From DASRRB01 sp036732755 (GTDB lineage: Bacteria > Planctomycetota > B15-G4 > SIAN01), in contig DAINBU010000055.1 in NCBI GenBank assembly GCA_036732755.1, positions 1 through 30,821 of the forward strand: a stretch of 30,821 nt of DNA, written 5' to 3'. The position numbers and the translations under genes were made by a program. The number at the start of each line of letters is the position of its first letter. The first letter of the stretch is position 1. A model generated the notes under the pieces. That model ran no database searches. It was given only the letters and a program-made list of their open reading frames with translations, and was not told the DNA's origin. Positions 18,516 through 26,545 of the stretch are shown piece by piece.

Positions 18516-20033
18516 ATGGGAGCGCGCGCGCTCGCCCTCGCGGTCCTCGCCGCGGCGCTCGCGCGCGCCGCGGTGCCGACCGACGGCTGGGAGTTCCTGG
18601 CGAAGGGCAAGCCGAGCTTCGCGCGCACCGCCTTCACCAACCAGCTCAAGCGCACGCCCGACGACGCGCGGTCGAAGGTGGGGCTCGGCCTCGCCGAGCT
18701 CGCGCTCGGCAAGCCCGACGTCGCGTGCACGATCCTGCTCGAGGCGATCCAGCGCACTTCCGACGACCGCGACGCCCATCTCGGCCTCGCGCGCGCGTTC
18801 CTGCTGCGCGCGCGCCAGCGCGTCGCGACCGGCCACCAGGACGACGAGACGCGCTTCCTGCTGCTCGACGCGGAGAGCCAGGCCGAGCGCGCCGCCGAGC
18901 TCGCGCCGGAAGACCCCGATGCGTGGGTCGTGGTCGCGGAGGCGCGCCTCGAGCAGGGCAAGTTCGACCGCGCCGAGACGGCGATCGGCGAGGCGGAGAA
19001 GCGCGGCCTCGACGTCGCGCGCAAGCGCCGCCTGCGCGGCGAGCTCTCCTACTTCCTGGTCGCGAGCGGCGCGCAGGAGGGCGGCGAGGAGAAGTTCGTC
19101 GAGGCGCGCGACACGCTGCAGGCGCTGCTGCGCGAGGACCCGGGCGCGACCGTGATCCGGCTGCGCCTCGGCGACCTCTGCCACGCGTACGGCAAATGGA
19201 ACGAGGCGCTCGAGGCGTGGCAGGGGGCGCTGGTCGTCGAGCCGTTCGACCGCCCGACGCTCGACCTGCTGCTCACCTACCTGCGCGCGCCCGAGCTACG
19301 GCCGCGCGCGCGCGTCGTGATCGAGTCGGTCGCCGCGGCGGCCGAGCGCGTGGCCGGCGGCACCGACCCGCGCCCCGCCTACGCGATCATGTGCGTCGGC
19401 CAGTGCCGGCTGCTCGACCGCGACCTCGAGGGGGCGACGCTGCAGTTCAAGCGCGCGCAGAAGCTCGACCCGACGCTCGAGGTCGAGTGCTCGCTCGGCC
19501 TCGCCAACGCCGACTACCACCGCCAGCGCTACGACGAGGCGGCCGCCGCATTCCTGCGCGCGTTCAAGGCGAACCGCGCCGCCGCGACCACGCTCGTCGT
19601 GCAGATCGGCACCGGCCCGAACGTCTCGGCGGCGCTGCAGTTCCTGGCGCGCCGCGCGCTCGAGAAGGGGAGGAAGGACGAGTCGCGCGATCTGCTCGCG
19701 ATCGCCGTCGAGTTCGAGGCCGAGAACGCGCGCCTCTGGAACGACTTCGCCTTCCTCTGCCGCGAGACGGGGAAGGCGCAGGAGTCGTGGACCGCCTACT
19801 CGAAGACGATCGAGCTCGCACCCGACAACCCGCGTTTCCTCAACGACGCCGCGCTGGTCCTGCAGGACTACCTGAAGAAGGACTTCGCGCGCGCGCGCCA
19901 GCTCTACGAGCGGGCGATCGCGGCCGCGGACAAGGTGATCGCCGACGCGACCGCCACCCAGGTCGTGCGTGACGCCGCGGCCGACGCCCGCAAGGACGCG
20001 ACGGCGAACCTCGCGCGCCTCCCGGCGAAGTAG
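18516..20033 (+). CDS. TPR repeat protein, paralogue of the preceding split gene
   Basis: 505 aa, ATG at 18516, only 3 nt after the previous stop, so co-transcribed and probably coupled. An Ala/Leu-rich N-terminus (ALALAVLAAALARAA) looks like a signal peptide. The body is successive TPR pairs: DDARSKVGLGLAELALGKPD, AERAAELAPEDPDAWVVVAE, WNEALEAWQGALVVEPFD, ATLQFKRAQKLDPTLEV, and a C-terminal SWTAYSKTIELAPDNPRFLN. It shares its repeat order and C-terminal motif with the split gene but lacks the acidic tail. It is uninterrupted, which makes it the reference for judging the TAG in its neighbour. Likely periplasmic or secreted; partner unknown. Confidence 0.85.
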   Translation: MGARALALAVLAAALARAAVPTDGWEFLAKGKPSFARTAFTNQLKRTPDDARSKVGLGLAELALGKPDVACTILLEAIQRTSDDRDAHLGLARAFLLRARQRVATGHQDDETRFLLLDAESQAERAAELAPEDPDAWVVVAEARLEQGKFDRAETAIGEAEKRGLDVARKRRLRGELSYFLVASGAQEGGEEKFVEARDTLQALLREDPGATVIRLRLGDLCHAYGKWNEALEAWQGALVVEPFDRPTLDLLLTYLRAPELRPRARVVIESVAAAAERVAGGTDPRPAYAIMCVGQCRLLDRDLEGATLQFKRAQKLDPTLEVECSLGLANADYHRQRYDEAAAAFLRAFKANRAAATTLVVQIGTGPNVSAALQFLARRALEKGRKDESRDLLAIAVEFEAENARLWNDFAFLCRETGKAQESWTAYSKTIELAPDNPRFLNDAALVLQDYLKKDFARARQLYERAIAAADKVIADATATQVVRDAAADARKDATANLARLPAK

Positions 20034-20076
20034 GCTGCGAGTTCGGTCCGGCGCCCGCGCGCCGAATGCGCCGTCC

Positions 20077-20595
20077 TCAATTCCCGTCGAACAGCGCGTC
20101 GAGGGTGTCCTTCGCCGACTCGCTCATGTCGGAGAGCTCCTCGATGTCGGGGTTGGTCCCGTCCTTCTGGCTCTTCAGGATGTCGGTGAAGAGGTCCTCG
20201 AGCTTGCGCACGGTCTCGGTCACGTAGAGGCGGACCATGCCGAGCGTCGTCGAGTCGTCGAAGATCACGGTGAGGATCGTGCGATCGCCGACGAGCGAGA
20301 GCTGGATGTTGTCGCGCTCGCCCTGGTGGTAGAGGGCGGAGAACTCCTGCTCGCCGAGCAGGTGCGCCATCTCGCGCGTCGCGCTGAAGGAGCCGGCGAC
20401 CAGGGCGCTGATCGTGTCCTGGTCGAAGCTCGGCACCTTGCCGGCGCGCGTGATCATGTGGCCCTCCTTGTCGACCAGGAGGACGGAACTCGAGCCGGAG
20501 AGCCGCACGAACTCCTGCAGCACCCGATCGATCTTCCCGAGATCGTTCCGGTAGAAGACCAGCCTGCTCTCGCGCAGCTCGGAATCCTTCGACAT
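20077..20595 (-). CDS. mglB: MglB-like Roadblock/LC7 regulator
   Basis: 172 aa; ATG at 20595 has GGAG 7 nt upstream. It follows Myxococcus MglB through most of its length: LLVDKEGHMITRAG, LVAGSFSATREMAHLLGEQE, YHQGERDNI, VIFDDSTTLGMVRL and a C-terminal acidic stretch ending LDALFDGN all correspond. MglB is a homodimeric Roadblock protein that acts as GTPase-activating (and exchange-assisting) partner of MglA. Here it lies 35 bp after the MglA-type GTPase gene, in the reverse of the usual mglB-mglA order. By homology and neighbourhood it should regulate that GTPase. Last gene of the cassette. Confidence 0.93.
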   Translation of the reverse strand: MSKDSELRESRLVFYRNDLGKIDRVLQEFVRLSGSSSVLLVDKEGHMITRAGKVPSFDQDTISALVAGSFSATREMAHLLGEQEFSALYHQGERDNIQLSLVGDRTILTVIFDDSTTLGMVRLYVTETVRKLEDLFTDILKSQKDGTNPDIEELSDMSESAKDTLDALFDGN

Positions 20596-20630
20596 TTGCG
20601 TTCTCCGTCCGTTAAGTCGCGAAACCGCGC

Positions 20631-21746
20631 TCAGAACTTGAACAGGAACTTGACTGCGGCGACCGCGGCTGCGGCACCGGCCAGGATCCCGAGGACCATG
20701 AAGAACGCCATCTTCACGCCCCCTCCCGACGACTTCTGCTGAACGGGCGCATGGGCCGGAGCGGCATCCGCGGGCTCCTCGCGCCGCACGCGCTGCTGCT
20801 GGACCTGGCGCACCTGGTGATGCAGTGCATTCCGGCTCTGGCTCATCGTCTGGCGCGCGGGCGCGGCGGGACGGGACGGCGCCTCGGCGACCGCCACCGG
20901 CTCGCGCGTCCGCTGGCGCGCCGCGACCGGCGCGGGGTCGCGCGCCGCGACCGCGGTGCCGCTCGCCGCCGGAGCCATCGCCGGCCGGCCCGACGGACGC
21001 AGCACGGAGCCGGGCTCCTTCTGCGGCATCACGCCCACGCTGCTGCGCGCGGCCGCGGCCGGGACGTTCTGGGCGACGGGACGGGCCGGCGCCGCCGCGG
21101 GAGCGCCCGCGGCCGGGGCGGCCGCCGGCTTGCGCGCGGCGACTCCCATCGAGCCCTTCTTGTCGCTCGAGTTGATGTCCTCGAGGACGAGCGCCGAGAT
21201 CGCCTTCAGGGCCTGGAAGACGCCCTCGCCGGTCCGCGCCGACGTCTCGAAGGTCGGCACCTTGTTCGGGTTGAGCTTGCCCTCGAGCTCGGCGACCGCG
21301 ATCGGGTTGGGGAGGTCGCGCTTGTTGTACTGGATCACCAGCGGGATCTTGTTGAGGTCGCGCCCCATCTCCGTGAGGTTCTCGCGGAGGTTGTCCATCG
21401 ACTGCTGGTTGTCGTCCATGCGGCCGGGCGTCGAGTCGGCGACGAAGATGATCCCGTCGGCGCCGAGCAGCACGAGCTTGCGCGTCGAGTTGTAGTAGAC
21501 CTGGCCGGGCACGGTGTAGAGGTGGAACTTCACCTTCATCCCGGCGATCGTGCCGAGGTCGAGCGGCATGAAGTCGAAGAACAGCGTGCGATCACCGTCG
21601 GTCGAGATCGACGTGAGCTCGCCCTTGTGGCCCTGAGGCGTGCGCTGGTGCACGACCTCGAGGCTGGTCGTCTTGCCGGACAGGCCCGGCCCGTAGTAGA
21701 CGATCTTGCAGTTGATTTCCTTGCGGGCGAAGTTGATCTGCACCAT
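20631..21746 (-). CDS. mglA: MglA-type small GTPase with C-terminal membrane anchor
   Basis: 371 aa, about 175 longer than typical MglA (about 195 aa). The GTPase domain fills 1-195: P-loop GPGLSGKT (19-26), switch region STDGDRTLFFDF with Arg53, TVPGQ with Gln82, NKRD (141-144) and ETSA (167-170). Arg53 and Gln82 fall at the same numbers as the catalytic residues of Myxococcus MglA, so hydrolysis should be intact. Residues about 200-340 are an Ala/Pro/Arg-rich linker. Residues 346-367 (MAFFMVLGILAGAAAAVAAV) form a hydrophobic helix with a short basic-aromatic end, so the GTPase is probably tail-anchored with its domain in the cytoplasm. MglA proteins normally switch between cytosol and membrane by binding partners; a fixed anchor would change this. 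It is flanked by Roadblock genes. Confidence 0.94.
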   Translation of the reverse strand: MVQINFARKEINCKIVYYGPGLSGKTTSLEVVHQRTPQGHKGELTSISTDGDRTLFFDFMPLDLGTIAGMKVKFHLYTVPGQVYYNSTRKLVLLGADGIIFVADSTPGRMDDNQQSMDNLRENLTEMGRDLNKIPLVIQYNKRDLPNPIAVAELEGKLNPNKVPTFETSARTGEGVFQALKAISALVLEDINSSDKKGSMGVAARKPAAAPAAGAPAAAPARPVAQNVPAAAARSSVGVMPQKEPGSVLRPSGRPAMAPAASGTAVAARDPAPVAARQRTREPVAVAEAPSRPAAPARQTMSQSRNALHHQVRQVQQQRVRREEPADAAPAHAPVQQKSSGGGVKMAFFMVLGILAGAAAAVAAVKFLFKF

Positions 21747-21814
21747 CGCTCGTCACCTTCCTGACCTGGGCGCGGGGCGGAGCACCCGGCGCGTTGGAGT
21801 TGCTTCGTTCATCG

Positions 21815-22171
21815 TCACAGCGGCACGTCGATCTTGCTTTGCCGGAGCAGGCGCCTCGTCATCGCGGTGACCTGCGCGAGCACGGCCGAAAGCTCGGTCT
21901 GGGCGTCGGCGATCACCGCGAGGGCCAGGTCGCCGACCGGGAGCAGGAGCAGGCGCCCGTTCGACGTGGTCAGCGTCATCCGCTGCAGCGGGACGAGGTT
22001 CAGCTGCTCCACGCTCTTCTCGATCGAGACCAGCACCGCCGACAGGAAGGCGGCGACCGCCGCGTGGTCCGCCTCGTCGGGGATCGACGCGATGATCACG
22101 CCGTCGAGGGTCATGACGAGGGCGCCGCGCACCCCCGGGACCCCTTCGAGCTTCTGCAGGATGTCCTTCAT
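21815..22171 (-). CDS. Small Roadblock/LC7 domain protein
   Basis: 118 aa, a single Roadblock domain. ATG at 22171 follows AGGA by about 6 nt and lies 7 bp after the upstream stop. The opening KLEGVPGVRGALVMTLDGVIIAS and the later LTTSNGRLLLLPVGDLALAVIAD are characteristic of the fold. These proteins dimerise and act as regulators or adaptors of Ras-like GTPases. It differs from the MglB-like protein of the same cassette in sequence and in lacking its C-terminal tail. It probably binds the adjacent GTPase or another Roadblock protein; that is inference. Confidence 0.9.
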   Translation of the reverse strand: MKDILQKLEGVPGVRGALVMTLDGVIIASIPDEADHAAVAAFLSAVLVSIEKSVEQLNLVPLQRMTLTTSNGRLLLLPVGDLALAVIADAQTELSAVLAQVTAMTRRLLRQSKIDVPL

Positions 22172-22178
22172 CGGGGTC

Positions 22179-23369
22179 CTACTTCGCCGCCACCGGCGTG
22201 AGGCGGCCCTCGACCAGCGCGACGAGCGCGTCGTGGGCGGCGGGCGCCAGGGACGGGTCGTCGACGAGGAGGCCGATCGCGCAGCGCTGCGCGCGCTGCA
22301 GGAGGAGCGCGCCGCCCGCGGTCTCGAGCGCGATCTCGATCACGGCGCCGAGGTCGGCCCGCCGCGCGGTGATCTGCGCCGAGCGCGCGAGGTTGGCCGC
22401 GAGCCCCGTCAGCGGGTTGCTCGCGACCTGGCCCTTCTCGTCGAAGCAGCCCCCCTTCGGCTCGAGCACGAAGGCGTGGTCGCAGCCGGTCTTCTTGCGC
22501 AGGATCGGCAGCCAGGCGCGCAGCTTCTCGGTCTCGCGCGCGATGCGGGCGGTGTCGTTGGGGTCGGAGCCGACGCGGCCCTGCTCCTCGATCTGGCGCA
22601 GGAGCGAGTCGGTGTCGTCGTTCAGGTCGGGGTTCAGGCGCCCCGCCGCGACCTCGGCGTCGATGACCTTGGTCAGGCTCTCGCGCAGCGCGAGCGCGTC
22701 GGCGTGGCGCTCGTCGAGCTGCAGCACCTCTTCGATCGTGTCGAGGGCGCTGCGCTGCGCGCCGATGCGCGCCAGGAAGGCGGCGAGGCGCAGCGGGCGC
22801 GAGGCGTCGGAGCCGTCGAGCCGCCACGCCTTGCGCAGGTAGTTGATGATGAGGCGCCCGTCGGCGGCGGCGAGGTCGCGCAGCCAGCGCTGCTCGATCA
22901 GCTCCGCGAGCGCGGCGTAGCCGTGCGCCGAGGTCGGGTAGCGGCGGATGCACTCGTCGAGCGCGTGGAACGCCTGGTCGAGGTCGCGCAGGAGCACCGC
23001 GCAGCGTGCGAGGCGCAGGAACGCCGTCGCGCTCGGCTTCTCCTTCACTTCCTTCTGCGCGCTCTTCAGGCCGAGCTCGGCGTGGGCGCGCGCCACGATG
23101 CGGTGCAGCTCGCGGACGAGGTCGTTGTCCTTGAAGCGCGCGAAGCCGTCCTTGACGACCTCCCACGCCTGCTCGACGTCGCCGAGCCGCAGCAGCGCCT
23201 GCACCAGCTCGTTCAGCGACGACGGAGCGGGGGTGTGCTTCCACTTGCCCACTTTGAGGGGCAGGAGCAGTCGGTCCCGCGATCGAGCCAGGAATCCCAC
23301 GGCGTTGTCGGTCCTCGCAAGCGGGGCGGACGGAATGCTCCGCGCCCGCGACCATTGCGATTCGTTCAT
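22179..23369 (-). CDS. TPR protein with a C-terminal Roadblock-like domain
   Basis: 396 aa from ATG 23369, 17 bp after the stop of the DUF4388 gene; no strong ribosome site, so coupling is possible. Residues about 60-260 are TPR-like helix pairs (LVQALLRLGDVEQAWEVVKD, LARCAVLLRDLDQAFHALDE, AFLARIGAQRSALDTIEEVL). Residues about 295-390 (HAFVLEPKGGCFDEKGQVAS, LTGLAANLARSAQITARRAD, GAVIEIALETAGGALLLQRA) have the strand-helix-strand pattern of a Roadblock domain. I rate that domain call as moderate: it is by pattern, not by an alignment. The fusion would place a GTPase-binding surface on a protein scaffold. It overlaps no other gene and sits directly before the small Roadblock gene. Confidence 0.8.
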   Translation of the reverse strand: MNESQWSRARSIPSAPLARTDNAVGFLARSRDRLLLPLKVGKWKHTPAPSSLNELVQALLRLGDVEQAWEVVKDGFARFKDNDLVRELHRIVARAHAELGLKSAQKEVKEKPSATAFLRLARCAVLLRDLDQAFHALDECIRRYPTSAHGYAALAELIEQRWLRDLAAADGRLIINYLRKAWRLDGSDASRPLRLAAFLARIGAQRSALDTIEEVLQLDERHADALALRESLTKVIDAEVAAGRLNPDLNDDTDSLLRQIEEQGRVGSDPNDTARIARETEKLRAWLPILRKKTGCDHAFVLEPKGGCFDEKGQVASNPLTGLAANLARSAQITARRADLGAVIEIALETAGGALLLQRAQRCAIGLLVDDPSLAPAAHDALVALVEGRLTPVAAK

Positions 23370-23386
23370 CGGCCGGGAGGCCCCCG

Positions 23387-26074
23387 TTACTTGCCCGCGA
23401 ATTTCGGGGGGACCACGCGAACCAGGAGCTTGCCGCCGCCGAACAGGGCGCCGCCCCCGGGGAGGGCCACGCCCCACTTCAAGGCGCCCGGGCAGCGCCA
23501 GGTCGCCCGGACGTCCCCGGCCGGGTCCTTGAGCTCGACGCGTCCGTCGGCCTCGCCGTCGAGCGTCCAGCGCTCGCCCAGCTCCACCGAGAGCGACGGT
23601 GCCGGCCGGGGCGGCGCGCCGGCATCGCGCTGCCGCGTGACCTCCTCGCCGTTCTCCGGCTGGAACCAGATCACCTTCTCCGAGCGCGTCGTGACCTTGA
23701 GCCCCTGCTCGTCGACCTCGACCGGCCCGGCGAAATCCTCGAGCTCGGGCAGCGCGCGCCCCCACGCCTCGGCCAGCGTGTCGACGTCGACGGCGACGAG
23801 CCGCCCGTTGGCGCAGGCGAAGAAGGCGCGGCCGTCGAGCAGCGCCGGCGGGAAGAGCGGCATCGACTTGAGCTCGACCACGGTGTCGGGGGCGCGGTCG
23901 AGGCGGAGGAAGACCTCGAAGGTGGAGTCGGGCGCGACCCTGATCTCCTGCGTCGCCGAGCCGGCGCGGCGGGCGCGGACGGTCGCGACGCGGCCGACCG
24001 GGAGCATGACGATCGCCGGGCTCTTGAAGGGCGCGGCCACGCCGTCGACCTCGATGTCGGCGTCCGCCGGGTCGGCGGTGACCTTGACCGGGATCTGCAG
24101 CTTGCGCGCCTCCGGGGCGTCGGGATGGTCGCGCAGCAGCTTGACGGCCAGGTCGTGGGCGCGCGCCCACTCCGACTTCGTGCGCGCCGCCTCGAACTCC
24201 CGGAAGGTCGTCTGCGCCGCGTGCAGGTAGCCCTCGATCTCGGCGGCCTTCTGCGCCGGCTTGTTCACCTCGAGCCAGCGCGCGTCGTTGGCGAGCTCGA
24301 CCGCGTGGCGGAAGCCGTCGAGCGCGCCGGTCAGCTCCTTCACGCCGAGGCGCTGCATCGCTTCGCCGTAGTGGCGCTCGGCCGAGCGCTGGCGCCGATC
24401 CGACTCCCCCTTGAGCAGGTCGCCGTGACGCTCCTGCTCCTGCTCGAAGGCGGCGCGCCGCGCCTCGAGCTCGCGGATGCGCTCCTCGGCGACGAGGGCG
24501 GCGGCGGTGATCGGGTGCTCGTTGCGGAAGGCGTCGAGGGTCCCGATCGCGGTCGGGAAGTCGCCGGCGAGGGCGAGCTCCTCGGTGTCGATCTCGGCCA
24601 GCTTCGCGAACGCCTCGCTGTTGTGGGTGAAGAACGCGAAGGCGGCGCCGATCAGCACGATGGCCGCGACGGCCAGGCGCACCGTCCCGCCGCGCACGAC
24701 GCGCACCGGGCGCGCGGCGCGTTCGCACGAGTCGATGCGCAGGTCGAGCCCCTCGTGCTGCGGGTCGATGCTGCGCACGCGCCGATAGAGGCGCAGCGCC
24801 GTCGAGTGCTGCCGCTGCGACAGCATCTCGTCGGCGCACGACATCAGCATCGAGACCGCCGACTTGGGCTCGCCCGCGTCGACCGCGAGGTCGGCGAGCT
24901 TCCACGTGAGGCGCGCGTCGTTGGGGAAGTGCTGCTGCACCTCGACCAGGACCTTGCACGCGTCCTGCTCGCGGCCGAGCTCGCGCAGGATCTGCACCAG
25001 CTCGATCGACTCCTTCTCCGGTTCGTACTTGGTCGAAGCGAAGAAGTCGGGCTCGTCGAGCCAGTGGCGGACCAGCCGCTCGCGCGAGCGCACGTCGGTC
25101 GGCATCAGGTCGCGCACGCGCAGGTGGACCTCGGCCGCGCCGCGCCGGTCGCCGGCGCGCTCGAGCGCCTCCGCGACCAGGCTGTGGTGGCGGCACGCGT
25201 CACCGACGCGGTTCAGCGCCTGGTAGGCGAGCGCCGCCATCTCGTGCACGCGCGGCTCGCTGGCGCCGAGCTCGAAGGCGCGCTCGAGGAGCGCGAGCCC
25301 CTCGTTCGCCCGCTGGTCGCGCAGGCAGGAGCGCGCCCGCTCCGTGATCACCTCGAGGGGGACCTCGTAGATGATGCGCATGTTGGCCATCTGCGCCAGG
25401 CGCTTGCACACCGTGAAGCGCGTGAGGCCGGTCTTCTCGACCAGCGCGCGCACCGGCCGGATGCCGTCGAGGTTGGCGAAGACGTCGACGAGCGCGCCGT
25501 CGCGCTCCTCGTCGGGCACCTGCTCGATCTTGCCGGCGACCTCGAAGACGCAGAGGTCGGAGGAGACCTTCTCCCGGATGTACCCCCACTCGTCGAGGCG
25601 GCGCGCCGCCTCCATCAGCAGGCCGGCGCCGGAGAGGCGGTAGCGCGCGTCGATCACCTTGCCGTGGCCGCGCGGCTCCTCGTTCTCCCGGAACTCGAAG
25701 GTGGCGTCGCGATCGGCGAAGAGCTCGTAGACCTCCTCCTCCATCTGCTCGCGGAAGGCATTCGCGACCACGTCCTCGGCGATGGCGTGCATCGCGATGA
25801 GCGCGCCGAGCAGGTCGCGCTTCATCACCGGCGTGCTGGCGCGCGCCTTCGCGAGCGCGTCGTCGGTGATGCGCCCCGCGCGCATGAGCAGCCGCAGCAC
25901 CTTCGCCGGGAACGCGTCGCGGTCGAAGGGGTAGAGGATCGACTCGCCGTCGAGGTAGACCTCGGTCCGTGAGCCGCGCGAACGGATCTCGAGCGTCCCC
26001 GTCTTCTGGGACAGCTGGAGCATCTGGAAGACGTTCGCGAGATCGATCGAGCCGAGATCGCCGGTCAGCGCCAT
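23387..26074 (-). CDS. DUF4388 (PATAN)-TPR membrane protein with PEGA-like and C-terminal beta region
   Basis: 895 aa; ATG at 26074 with GGTGG 4 nt upstream. Residues 1-135 are a DUF4388/PATAN domain (MALTGDLGSIDLANVFQMLQ, SQKTGTLEIRS, YLDGESILYPF), a module linked with two-component and GTPase signalling. Residues about 160-240 resemble a winged helix (GIRPVRALVEKTGLTRFTVC). TPR-like repeats follow at about 250-450. A single membrane helix is at 465-482. The far side has a helical stretch (about 490-660), a PEGA-like domain (661-725, ADPADADIEVDGVAAPFKSP) and a beta-rich C-terminus with PQQ-propeller-like strands (DGRAFFACANGRLVAVDVDT). This orientation puts the signalling domain in the cytoplasm and the PEGA side outside the inner membrane. 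First gene of the cassette. Confidence 0.88.
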   Translation of the reverse strand: MALTGDLGSIDLANVFQMLQLSQKTGTLEIRSRGSRTEVYLDGESILYPFDRDAFPAKVLRLLMRAGRITDDALAKARASTPVMKRDLLGALIAMHAIAEDVVANAFREQMEEEVYELFADRDATFEFRENEEPRGHGKVIDARYRLSGAGLLMEAARRLDEWGYIREKVSSDLCVFEVAGKIEQVPDEERDGALVDVFANLDGIRPVRALVEKTGLTRFTVCKRLAQMANMRIIYEVPLEVITERARSCLRDQRANEGLALLERAFELGASEPRVHEMAALAYQALNRVGDACRHHSLVAEALERAGDRRGAAEVHLRVRDLMPTDVRSRERLVRHWLDEPDFFASTKYEPEKESIELVQILRELGREQDACKVLVEVQQHFPNDARLTWKLADLAVDAGEPKSAVSMLMSCADEMLSQRQHSTALRLYRRVRSIDPQHEGLDLRIDSCERAARPVRVVRGGTVRLAVAAIVLIGAAFAFFTHNSEAFAKLAEIDTEELALAGDFPTAIGTLDAFRNEHPITAAALVAEERIRELEARRAAFEQEQERHGDLLKGESDRRQRSAERHYGEAMQRLGVKELTGALDGFRHAVELANDARWLEVNKPAQKAAEIEGYLHAAQTTFREFEAARTKSEWARAHDLAVKLLRDHPDAPEARKLQIPVKVTADPADADIEVDGVAAPFKSPAIVMLPVGRVATVRARRAGSATQEIRVAPDSTFEVFLRLDRAPDTVVELKSMPLFPPALLDGRAFFACANGRLVAVDVDTLAEAWGRALPELEDFAGPVEVDEQGLKVTTRSEKVIWFQPENGEEVTRQRDAGAPPRPAPSLSVELGERWTLDGEADGRVELKDPAGDVRATWRCPGALKWGVALPGGGALFGGGKLLVRVVPPKFAGK

Positions 26075-26158
26075 GTGCCCACCCGCCGATGGAGCGCCGG
26101 CGGATGGCCGGCGCAGTCCGTCGATCCGTCATCGGCCGCGGACGGCGCCGCGCTACGG

Positions 26159-26176
26159 TGGGAAAACGCTTCCACA
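26159..26176. promoter_or_regulatory. LacI-family-like palindrome between divergent genes
   Basis: TGTGGAAGCGTTTTCCCA on the minus strand is an imperfect palindrome (6 of 9 positions) with a central CG, as in LacI-family operators. It lies between the DUF4388 gene and the small unknown gene and could control either. Confidence 0.2.
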
Positions 26177-26183
26177 GCCCGTC

Positions 26184-26212
26184 TTGTCAGCCCCAATCGG
26201 CGGGGATACGTT
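26184..26212 (+). promoter_or_regulatory. Possible promoter of the small unknown gene
   Basis: TTGTCA (26184-26189), a 17-bp spacer, then TACGTT (26207-26212). The -35 is good and the -10 poor. It lies 34 bp before the ATG at 26246. Confidence 0.3.
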
Positions 26213-26245
26213 GCGCGCCCGCTCCCGAGAACGCAGGACTCCGGC

Positions 26246-26545
26246 ATGCGAACGCTCGCCCGCTGGCGCCGCCTCTTCGACCGGATCGCGCGGCTGTTCC
26301 GCCGCGCCGTCCCGCCCGTGGCGCCGCGCGAGGCCCCGTCGGGCGCCCGCGACCCGCGCTGCGCGGCCCGCCGCCCGGCGGGCGCGTTCGGGGACGGGCT
26401 CGAGGAGCGGGCCGACGCGGCGTTCGGCGACTTCACCGATCGGGACGAGGTGCAGCGCTTCGCCGGCCTGCCCCCGATCGGGGCCGAGGCCCTCGAAGGC
26501 GTCGACTGGGACGAGCTCGCGCGCGAGCTCACCGGCCCGCGCTGA
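26246..26545 (+). CDS. Small protein of unknown function before gcvH
   Basis: 99 aa from the ATG at 26246, with AGGA 7 nt upstream; the same frame is open back to 26075 but that part overlaps the promoter space. The N-terminal half is Arg/Pro-rich (RWRRLFDRIARLFRRAV, possibly an amphipathic basic helix). The C-terminal half is acidic and more gene-like (FGDFTDRDEVQRFAGLPPIG, then VDWDELARELTG). I do not recognise a family. It is upstream of gcvH but a promoter-like element between them suggests separate expression. Confidence 0.55.
   Translation: MRTLARWRRLFDRIARLFRRAVPPVAPREAPSGARDPRCAARRPAGAFGDGLEERADAAFGDFTDRDEVQRFAGLPPIGAEALEGVDWDELARELTGPR

Noticed and set aside
16689..19184. 831-codon open frame on the minus strand across the TPR genes
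   Set aside because: It is the antisense shadow of GC-rich coding DNA: its product is Arg/Ala/Leu/Val-rich with no domain, while the plus strand has clear TPRs.
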